This document shows positions 39,517-49,538 of a stretch of DNA of 64,000 bases, piece by piece; position 1 is the stretch's first letter; each line of letters opens with the position of its first letter. The stretch is taken from NCBI GenBank assembly GCA_920105625.2, contig OV050033.1, forward strand, positions 96,226,280 through 96,290,279, in the 5' to 3' direction. This stretch comes from Clusia tigrina (taxonomy: Eukaryota > Arthropoda > Insecta > Diptera > Clusiidae). The translations under genes and the position numbers were made by a program. The notes beneath the pieces are model-generated. The model was not told the DNA's origin. It saw only the letters and a program-made list of their open reading frames with translations, and did no database searches.

Positions 39517-42500
39517 TTGAAATTTTGTAACACTAAAGTACTCGAGCCTCTTGTCAATTTAAGCTATCGCTCAAAGCTACGCTACCCTTGAGTTCCAAAT
39601 CAAACACTGATAAAACTTCAAATGGCCCTAACTTCTATACGGTACGCCCTACACCTATCAAACTTTGCAACATTCAAATGCTTGTAACTTTTTACTGGAC
39701 ATCATAAAACTTTGAAATTTTGTAACAATAAAGTACTCGAGCCTCTTGTCAATTTAAGCTATCGCTCAAAGCTATGCTACCTATGAGTCCCAAATCAAAC
39801 ACGGATAAAACTTCAAATGGCCCTAACTTCTATACGGTACGTCCTACAACTATCAAATTTTGCAACATACAAATGCTTGCAACTTTTCACTGGAGCGTCA
39901 TAAAACCTTGAAATTTTGTAACAATAAAGTACTCGAGCCTCTTTTTCAATTTAAGTTATCGCTCAAAGCTATGCTACCCTTGAGTCCCAAATCAAACACT
40001 GATAAAACTTCAAATGGACCTAACTTCTATACGGTACGTCTTACACCTATCACAGTTTGCAACATACAAATGCTTGTAACTTTTTACTGGAGCGTCATAA
40101 AACCTTGAAATTTTGTAACAATAAAGTACTCGAGCATCTTGTCAATTTAAACTATCGCTCAAAGCTATGCAACTATTGAGTCCCAAATCAAACACTGATA
40201 AATTTTCAAATGGCCCTAACTTCTATACGGTACGTCCTACACCTATTAAAGTTTGCAACATACAAATGCTTGTAACTTTTTACTGGAGCGTCATAAAGCC
40301 TTGAAATTTTGTAACAATAAAGTACTCGAACCTCTTTTTCAATTTAAGTTATCGCTCAAAGCTATGCTACCCTTGAGTCCCAAATCAAACACTGATAAAA
40401 ATTCAAGTGGCCCTAACTCCTATACGGTACGTCCTACACTTATCAAAGTTTGCAACATAGAAATGCTAGTAACTTTTCACTGGAGCGTCATAAAACCTTG
40501 AAATTTTGTAACAATAAAATACTCGAGCCTCTTGTCAATTTAAGCTATCGCTCAAAGCTATGCTACCATTGAGTCCCAAATCAAACACTGATAAAATTTC
40601 AAATGGCCCTAACTTCTATACGGTGCGTCCTACACCTATCACAGTTTGCAACATACAAATGCTTGTAACTTTTTACTGGAGCGTCATAAAACCTTGAAAT
40701 TTTGTAACAATAAACTACTCGAACCTCTTTTTCAATTTAAGTTATCGCTCAAAGCTATGCTACCCTTGAGTCCCAAATCAAACACTGATAAAACTTCAAG
40801 TGGCCCTAACTCCTATACGGTACGTCCTACACTTATCAAAGTTTGCAACATAGAAATGCTTGTAGCTTTTTACTGGAGCGTCATAAAACCTTGAAATTTT
40901 GTAACAATAAAGTACTCGAGCCTCTTGTCAATTTAAACTATCGCTCAAAGCTATGCTACCATTGAGTCCCAAATCAAACACTGATAAAACTTCAAATGGC
41001 CCTAACTTCCATACGGTACGTCCTACACCTTTCAAATTTTGCAACATACAAATGCTTGTAACTTTTCGCTGGAGCGTCATAAAACCTTTAAATTTTGTAA
41101 CAATAAACTACTCGAGCCTCTTTTTCAATTTAAGTTATCGTTCAAATCTATGCTACCCTTGAGTCCCAAATCAAACACTGATAAAACTTCAAATAGACCT
41201 AACTCCTATACGGTACGTCCTACACCTATGTAAGTTTGCAACATAGAAACGCTTGTAACTTTTTACTGGAGCGTCATAAAACCTTGAAATTTTGTAAAAA
41301 TAAAGTACTCGAGCCTCTTGTCAATTTAAGTTATCGCTCAAAGCTCTGCTACCCTTGAGTCCCAAATCAAACACTTGATAAAACTTCAAATGGCCCTAAC
41401 TTCTATACGGTACGCCCTACACCTATCAAAGTTTGCAACATTCAAATGCTTGTAAATTTTTACTGGACATCATAAAACTTTGAAATTTTGTATCAATAAA
41501 GTACTCGAGCCTCTTGTCAATTTAAGTTATCGCTCAAAGCTATGCTACCCTTCAGTCCCAAATCAAACACTGATAAAACTTCAAATGACCCTGACTCCTA
41601 TACGGTACGTCCTACACCTATCAAAGTTTGCAACATACAAATGCTTGTAACTTTTTACTGGAGCGTCATAAAACCTTTAAATTTTGTAACAATAAAGTAC
41701 TCGAGCCTCTTTTTCAATTTAAGTTATCGCTCAAATCTATGCTACCCTTGAGTCCCAAATCAAACACTGATAAAACTTCAAATGGACCTAACTCCTATAC
41801 GGTACGTCCTACACCTATCAAAGTTTGCAACATAGAAACGCTTGTAACTTTTTAATGGAGCGTCATGAAACCTTGAAATTTTGTAACAATAAAGTACTCG
41901 AGCCTCTTGTCAATTTAAGCTATCGCTCAAAGCTATGCTACCCTTGAGTCCCAAATCAATCACTGATAAAACTTCAAATGGCCCTAACTTCTATACGGTA
42001 CGTCCTACACCTATCAAAGTTTGCAACATACAAATGCTTGTAACTTTTTACTGGAGCGTCATAAAACCTTGAACTTTTGTAACAATAAATTACTCGAGCC
42101 TCTTGTCAATTTAATCTATCGCTCAAAGCTATGCTACCCTTGAGTCCCAAATCAAACACTTGATAAAACTTCAAATGGCCCTAACTTCTATACGGTACGC
42201 CCTACACCTATCAAAGTTTGCAACATTCAAATGCTTGTAAATTTTTACTGGACATCATAAAACTTTGAAATTTTGTAACAATAAAGTACTCGAGCCTCTT
42301 GTCAATTTAAGTTATCGCTCAAAGCTATGCTACCCTTCAGTCCCAAATCAAACACTGATAAAACTTTAAATGGCCCTAACTTCTATACGGTATGTCCTAC
42401 ACCTATCAAAGTTTGCAACATACAAATGCTTGTAACTTTTTACTGGAGCGTCATAAAACCTTGAAATTTTGTAACACTAAAGTACTCGAGCCTCTTGTCA

Positions 42501-45200
42501 ATTTAAGCTATCGCTCAAAGCTACGCTACCCTTGATTTCCAAATCAAACACTGATAAAACTTCAAATGGCCCTAACTTCTATATGGTACGCCCTACACCT
42601 ATCAAACTTTGCAACATACAAATGCTTGTAACTTTTTACTGGAGCGTCATAAAACCTTGAAATTTTGTAACAATAAAGTACTCGAGCCTCTTGTCAATTT
42701 AAGCTATCGCTCAAAGCTATGCTACCCATGAGTCCCAAATCAAACACGGATAAAACTTCAAATGGCCCTAACTTCTATACGGTACGTCCTACAACTATCA
42801 AATTTTGCAACATACAAATGCTTGCAACTTTTCACTGGAGCGTCATAAAACCTTGAAATTTTGTAACAATAAAGTACTCGAGCCTCTTTTTCAATTTAAG
42901 TTATCGCTCAAAGCTATGCTACCCTTGAGTCCCAAATCAAACACTGATAAAACTTCAAGTGGCCCTAACTCCTATACGGTACGTCCTACACTTATCAAAG
43001 TTTGCAACATAGAAATGCTAGTAACTTTTCACTGGAGCGTCATCAAACCTTGAAATTTTGTAACAATAAAATACTCGAGCCTCTTGTCAATTTAAGCTAT
43101 CGCTCAAAGCTATGCTACCATTGAGTCCCAAATCAAACACTGATAAAATTTCAAATGGCCCTAACTTCTATACGGTGCGTCCTACACCTATCACAGTTTG
43201 CAACATACAAATGCTTGTAACTTTTTACTGGAGCGTCATAAAACCTTGAAATTTTGTAACAATAAACTACTCGAACCTCTTTTTCAATTTAAGTTATCGC
43301 TCAAAGCTATGCTACCCTTGAGTCCCAAATCAAACACTGATAAAACTTCAAGTGGCCCTAACTCATATACGGTACGTCCTACACTTATCAAAGTTTGCAA
43401 CATAGAAATGCTAGTAACTTTTCACTGGAGCGTCATAAAACCTTGAAATTTTGTAACAATAAAATACTCGAGCCTCTTGTCAATTTAAGCTATCGCTCAA
43501 AGCTATGCTACCATTCAGTCCCAAATCAAACACTGATAAAACTTCAAATGGCCCTAACTTCTATACGGTGCGTCCTACACCTATCAAAGTTTGCAACATA
43601 CAAATGCTTGTAACTTTTTACTGGAGCGTCATAAAACCTTGAAATTTTTTAACATTAAAGTACTCGAGCCTCTTGTCAATTTAAGCTATCGCTCAAAGCT
43701 ATGCTACCCATGAGTCCCAAATCAAACACTGATAAAACTTCAAATGGCCCTAACTTCTATACGGTACTTCCTACACCTATCAAAGTTTGCAACATAAAAA
43801 TGCTTGTAACTTTTTACTGGAGCGTCATAAAACCTTGAAATTTTGTAACAATAAAGTACTCGAGCCTCTTTTTCAATTTAAGTTATCGCTCAAAGCTATG
43901 CTACCCTGGAGTCCCAAATCAAACACTGATAAAACTTCAAATGGCCCTAACTCCTATACGGTACGTCCTACACCTATCAAAGTTTGCTACATAGAAATGC
44001 TTGTAACTTTTTACTGGAGCGTCATATAACCTTGAAATTTTGTAACAATAAAGTACTCGAGCCTCTTGTCAATTTAAGCTATCGCTCAAAGCTATGCTAC
44101 CCACGAGGCCAAATCAAACACTGATAAAACTTCAAATGGCCCTAACTTCTATACGGTACGTCCAACACCTATCAAAGTTTGCAACATACAAATACTTGTA
44201 ACGTTTTTCTGGAGCGTCATAAAACCTTGAAATTTTGTAACAAAAAAGTACTCGAGCCTCTTGTCAATTTAAGCTATCGCTCAAAGCTATGTTACCCTTG
44301 AGTCCCAAATAAAACACTGATAAAACTTCAGATGGCCTTAACTTCTATACGGTACGTCCTACACCTATCAAAGTTTGTAACATACAAATGCTTGTAACTT
44401 TTTACTGGAGCGTCATAAAACCTTGAAATTTTGTAACAATAAAGTACTCGAGCCTCTTTTTCAATTTAAGTTATCGCTCAAATCTATGCTACCCTTGAGT
44501 CCCAAATCAAACACTGATAAAACTTCAAATGGCCCTAACTTCCATACGGTACGACCTACACCTATCAAAGTTTGCAACATACAAATGCTTGTAACTTTTT
44601 ACTGGAGCGTCATAAAACCTTGAAATTTTTAACAATAAAGTACTCGAGCATCTTGTCAATTTAAACTATCGCTCAAAGCTATGCTACCATTGAGTCCCAA
44701 ATCAAACACTGATAAAACTTCAAATGGCCCTAACTTCTATACGGTACGTCCTACACCTATTAAAGTTTGCAACATACAAATGCTTGTAACTTTTTACTGG
44801 AGCGTCATAAAACCTTGAAATTTTGTAACAATAAAGTACTCGAGCCTCTTGTCAATTTAAGCTATCGCTCAAAGTTATGCTACCTATGAGTCCCAAATCA
44901 AACACTGATAAAACTTCAAATGGCCCTAACTTCTATACGGTACGTCCTACACCTATCACAGTTTGCAACATAAAAATGCTTGTAACTTTTTACTGGAGCG
45001 TCATAAAACCTTGAAATTTTGTAACAATAAAGTACTCGAGCCGCTTTTTCAATTTAACTTATCGCTCAAAGCTATGCTACCCTGGAGTCCCAAATCAAAC
45101 ACTGATAAAATTTCCAATGGCCCTAATTTCTATACGGTACGTCCTACACCTATCAAAGTTTGCAACATACAAATGCTTGTAACTTTTTACTGGAGCGTCA
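39517..45200 (+). repeat. Satellite block F4: reshuffled copies of F1-F3 monomers
   Basis: Composite order. 39,527-40,640 repeats 28,743-29,660. GTAACACTAAAG returns at 42,471 (15 monomers, offset 2,944), and 43,198-45,050 repeats 29,667-31,520 at offset 13,531. In between, 40,646-40,894 is a fusion: it starts as the CGAACC monomer of the F2 unit and ends as the TGTAGCTTTTTAC monomer. The monomer at 42,805-43,053 is another fusion. Private changes include GCAACTATTGAG (40,169), GTTCAAATC (41,140), CACCTATGTAAG (41,224), TTTTTAACAATAAAG one T short (near 44,628), and ATACTTGTAACG with CAAAAAAGTACTC (near 44,190-44,250). It is the last block containing the 197-bp T5 monomer (final one near 45,043). 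Confidence 0.83.
42805..43053 (+). repeat. Chimeric monomer formed by a two-monomer loss
   Basis: The left part (CAACTATCAAATTTTGC, CATACAAATGCTTGCAAC, TTTTCACTGG) matches the monomer at 39,860 at offset 2,945. The right part (CTTCAAGTGGCC, CACTTATCAAAG, ATGCTAGTAAC) matches the type at 40,646 and later, where the offset is 2,552. The difference, 393 bp, is two monomers. The switch occurs within about 42,870-42,955 and stays in register, as homologous unequal exchange would give. Confidence 0.85.
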
Positions 45201-48200
45201 TAAAACCTTGAAATTTTGTAACAATAAAGTACTCGAGCCTCGTGTCAATTTAAGCTATCGCTCAAAGCTATGCTACCCTTAAGTCCCAAATTAAACACTG
45301 ATAAAACTTCAAATGGCCCTAACTTCTATACGGTACGTCCTACACCTATCAAAGTTTGCAACATACAAATGCTTGTAACTTTTTACTGGAGCGTCATAAA
45401 ACCTTGAAATTTTGTAACAATAAAGTACTGGAGCCTCTTGTCAATTTAAGCTATCGCTCAAAGCTGTGCTACCCTTGAGTCCCAAATCAAACACTGATAA
45501 AACTTCAAATGGCCCTAACTTCTATACGGTACGTCTTACACCTATCAAAGTTTGCAACATATAAATGCTTGTAACTTTTTACTGGAGCGTCATAAAACCT
45601 TGAAATTTTGTAACAATTAAGTACTCGAGCCTCTTGTCAATTTAAGCTATCGCTCAAAGCTGTGCTACCCTTGAGTCCCAAATCAAACAGTGATAAATCT
45701 TCAAATGGCCCTAAATTCTATACGGTACGTCCTACATCTATCAAAGTTTGAAACATACAAATGCTTGTAACTTTTTACTGGAGCGTCATAAAACCTTGAA
45801 ATTTTGTAACAATAAACTACTCGAGCGTCTTGTCAATTTAATCTATCGCTCAAAGCTGTGCTACCCTTGAGTCCCAAATCAAACACTGATAAAACTTCAA
45901 ATGGCCATAATTTCTATACGGTACGTCCTACACCTATCAAAGTTTGCAACATATAAATGCAAGTAAGTTTTTACTGGAGCGTCATAAAACCTCGAAATTG
46001 TGCAACAATAAAGTACTCGAGCCTCTTGTCAATTTAAGCTATCGCTCAAAGCTATGCTACCCTTGAGTCCCAAATCAAACACAGATAAAATTTCAAATGG
46101 CGCTAACTTCTATACGGTACGTCCTACACCTATCAAAGTTTGCAACATACAAATGCTTGTAACTTTTTACTGGAGCGTCATAAAACCTTGAAATTTTGTA
46201 ACAATAAAGTACTCGAGCCTCTTGTCAAGTTAAGCTATCGCTCAAAGCTGTGCTACTCTTGAGTCCCAAATCAAACACTGATAAAACTTTAAATGGCAAT
46301 AACTTCTGGACGGTACGTCCTACACCTATCAAAGTTTGAAACATACAAATGCTTCTAACTTTTTACTGGAGCGTCATAAAACCTTGAAATTTTGTAACAA
46401 TAAAGTACTCGAGCCTCTTGTCAATTTAAGCTATTGCTCAAAGCGGTGCTACCCTTGAGTCCCAAATCAAACACTGATAAAACTTTAAATGGCCCTAACT
46501 TCTATACGGTACGTCCTACACCTATCAAAGTTTGCAACATACAAATACTTGTAACTTTTTACTGGAGCGTCATAAAACCATGAAATTTTGTAACAATAAA
46601 GTACTCGAGCCTCTTGTCAATTTAAGTTATCGCTCAAAGCTGTGCTACCCTTGAGTCCCAAATCAAACACTGATAAAGCTTCAAATGGCCCAAACTTCTA
46701 TATGGTACGTCCTACACCTATCAAAGTTTGCAATATACAAATGCTTGTAACTTTTTACTGGAGCGTCATAAAACCTTGAAATTTTGTAACAATAAAGTAC
46801 TCGAGCCTCTTGTCAAGTTAAGCTATCGCTCAAAGCTGTACTACTCTTGAGTCCCAAATCAAACACTAATAAAATTTCTAATCGCCCTAACTTCTATACG
46901 GAACGTCCTACACCTATCAAAGTTTGCAACATACAAATACTTGTAACTTTTTACTGGAGCGTCATAAAACCTTCAAATTTTGTAACAATAAAGTACTCGA
47001 GCCTCTTGTCAATTTAAGCTATCGCTCAAAGCTATGCTACCCTTGAGTCCCAAATCAAACACTGATAAAAATTCAAATGGCCCTAACTTCTATACGGTAC
47101 GTCCTACACCTATCAAAGTTTGCAACATATAAATGGTTGTAACTTTTTAGTGCAGCGTCATAAAACCTTGAAATTTTGTAACAATAAAATACTCGAGCCT
47201 CTTGTCAATTTAAGCTATCGCTCAAAGCTATGCTCCCCTTGAGTCCCAAATCAAACACTGATAAAATTTCAAATGGCCCTAATTTCTATACGGTACGTCC
47301 TACACTTATCAAAGTTTGCAACATACAAATGCTTGTAACTTTTTACTGGAGCGTCATAAAATCTCGAAATTTTGTAACAATAAAATACTCAAGCCTCTTG
47401 TCAATTTAAGCTATCGCTCAAAGCTATGCTACCCTTAAGTCCCAAATCAAACACTGATAAAACTTCAAATGGCCCTAACTTCTATACGGTACGTCCTACA
47501 CCTATCAAAGTTTGCAACATACAAATGCTTGTAACTTTTTACTGGAGCGTCATAAAACCTTGAAATTTTGTAACAATAAAGTACTCGAGCCTCTTGTCAA
47601 TTTAAGCTATCGCTCAAAGCTATGCTACCCTTAAGTCCCAAATCAAACACTGATAAAACTTCAAATGGCCCTAACTTCTATACGGTACGTCCTACACCTA
47701 TCAAAGTTTGCAACATACAAATGCTTGTAACTTTTTACTGGAGCGTCATAAAACCTTGAAATTTTGTAACAATAAAGTACTCGAGCCTCTTGTCAATTTA
47801 AGCTATCGCTCAAAGCTATCCTACCCTTGAGTCCCAAATCAAACACTGATAAAACTTCAATTGGCCCTAACTTCTATACGGAACGTCCTACACCTATCAA
47901 AGTTTGCAACATACAAATACTTGTAACTTTTTTAGTGGAGCGTCATAAAACCTTCAAATTTTGTAACAATAAAGTATTCGAGCCTCTTGTCAATTTAAGC
48001 TATCGCTCAAAGCTATGCTACCCTTGAGTCCCAAATCAAACACTGATAAAAATTCAAATGACCCTAACATCTATACGGTACGTCCTACACCTATCAAAGT
48101 TTGCAACATATAAATGGTTGTAACTTTTTAGTGCAGCGTCATAAAACCTTGAAATTTTGTAACAATAAAATACTCGAGCCTCTTGTCAATTTAAGCTATC

Positions 48201-48302
48201 GCTCAAAGCTATGCTCCCCTTGAGTCCCAAATCAAACACTGATAAAATTTCCAATGGCCCTAATTTCTATACGGTACGTCCTACACTTATCAAAGTTTGC
48301 AA
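45200..48302 (+). repeat. Satellite block G: right-hand subfamily with 5-monomer duplication (981 bp)
   Basis: Monomers here lack the T5 insertion and often carry CATATAAATG, GCTGTGCTACC, CTTAAGTCCC or AAATACTC. 45,420-46,680 corresponds to parts of the large HOR H (offset 4,539 to copy 1, 9,830 to copy 2), including TACTGGAGCC (45,427), CAATTAAGTACTC, AAATTGTGCAAC, GTCAAGTTAAGC and AAGCGGTGC (46,441). 46,890-47,870 is repeated at 47,871-48,850. Markers: GGAACGTCC (46,900 / 47,880), AACCTTCAAATTTTG, AAATGGTTGTAAC with AGTGCAGCG (47,131 / 48,112), GCTCCCCTTGAG, CACTTATC, AATACTCAAGCC and CTATCCTACCC. One extra T near 47,930 makes the offset 981. Confidence 0.85.
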
Positions 48303-48920
48303 CATACAAATGCTTGTAACTTTTTACTGGAGCGTCATAAAACCTCGAAATTTTGTAACAATAAAATACTCAAGCCTCTTGTCAATTTAAGCTATCGCTC
48401 AAAGCTATGCTACCCTTAAGTCCCAAATCAAACACTGATAAAACTTCAAATAGCCCTAACTTCTATACGGTACGTCCTACACCTATCAAAGTTTGCAACA
48501 TCCAAATGCTTGTAACTTTTTACTGCAGCGTCATAAAACCTTGAAATTTTGTAACAATAAAGTACTCGAGCCTCTTGTCAATTTAAGCTATCGCTCAAAG
48601 CTATGCTACCCTTAAGTCCCAAATCAAACACTGATAAAACTTCAAATGGCCCTAACTTCTATACGGTACGTCCTACACCTATCAAAGTTTGAAACATACA
48701 AATGCTTGTAACTTTTTACTGGAGCGTCATAAAACCTTGAAATTTTGTAACAATAAAGTACTCGAGCCTCTTGTCAATTTAAGCTATCGCTCAAAGCTAT
48801 CCTACCCTTGAGTCCCAAATCAAACACTGATAAAACTTCAATTGGCCCTATTTTCTATACGGTACGTCCTACACCTATCAAAGTTTGCAACATACAAATG
48901 CTTGAAACTTTTTACTGGAG
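48303..48920 (+). repeat. 618-bp tandem duplication, copy 1
   Basis: Starts at CATACAAATG (monomer position 20) and ends at TTTTTACTGGAG (position 49), so it holds three monomers plus 30 bp. The next 618 bases repeat it. It includes AACCTCGAAATTTTG, AATACTCAAGCC, two CTTAAGTCCC monomers, CTATCCTACCC and ATGCTTGAAAC. Differences from copy 2 that I noticed: AAATAGCCC, CATCCAAATG, ACTGCAGCG, GTTTGAAACATAC and CCCTATTTTC. Confidence 0.93.
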
Positions 48921-48950
48921 CATACAAATGCTTGTAACTTTTTACTGGAG
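48891..48950 (+). repeat. Out-of-register junction seen as a 30-bp tandem repeat
   Basis: CATACAAATGCTTG(A/T)AAC...ACTGGAG occurs twice in immediate succession (48,891-48,920 and 48,921-48,950). This is the breakpoint of the 618-bp duplication: position 49 of one monomer is joined to position 20 of another. The join has at most one or two bases of shared sequence, unlike the other HOR junctions, which are in register. It is also the only place where a monomer is lengthened by tens of bases. Confidence 0.95.
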
Positions 48951-49538
48951 CGTCATAAAACCTCGAAATTTTGTAACAATAAAATACTCAAGCCTCTTGT
49001 CAATTTAAGCTATCGCTCAAAGCTATGCTACCCTTAAGTCCCAAATCAAACACTGATAAAACTTCAAATGGCCCTAACTTCTATACGGTACGTCCTACAC
49101 CTATCAAAGTTTGCAACATACAAATGCTTGTAACTTTTTACTGGAGCGTCATAAAACCTTGAAATTTTGTAACAATAAAGTACTCGAGCCTCTTGTCAAT
49201 TTAAGCTATCGCTCAAAGCTATGCTACCCTTAAGTCCCAAATCAAACACTGATAAAACTTCAAATGGCCCTAACTTCTATACGGTACGTCCTACACCTAT
49301 CAAAGTTTGCAACATACAAATGCTTGTAACTTTTTACTGGAGCGTCATAAAACCTTGAAATTCTGTAACAATAAAGTACTCGAGCCTCTTGTCAATTTAA
49401 GCTATCGCTCAAAGCTATCCTACCCTTGAGTCCCAAATCAAACACTGATAAAACTTCAATTGGCCCTATCTTCTATACGGTACGTCCTACACCTATCAAA
49501 GTTTGCAACATACAAATGCTTGAAACTTTTTACTGGAG
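48921..49538 (+). repeat. 618-bp tandem duplication, copy 2
   Basis: Repeats 48,303-48,920, ending in the same ATGCTTGAAAC...ACTGGAG (49,519-49,538). After it the array continues normally with CGTCATAAAACC. Private change: AAATTCTGTAAC (near 49,361). CTATCCTACCC lies at 48,798 and 49,416, exactly 618 apart. Confidence 0.93.

Noticed and set aside
27618..41751. ATG-started frames of 69 codons (27618, 35664, 38402, 40953, 41542)
   Set aside because: These do have ATG, but the ATG is part of the normal GCTATGCTACC segment present in hundreds of monomers. The frame is open by virtue of local variants and overlaps the other frame in the same DNA.
13..45211. Open frames of 66-96 codons recurring on the plus strand (for example at 13-261, 4081-4329, 11818-12066, 17695-17943, 29274-29522)
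   Set aside because: They are the satellite read in one frame. Most begin at TTG (TTGCAACAT or TTGAAATTT), which is not a normal eukaryotic start. They reach 82 codons only where the one-base T5 insertion shifts frame, and elsewhere stop at about 72. Monomers of 196 or 197 bp change frame each repeat. Apparent protein conservation simply follows DNA identity.
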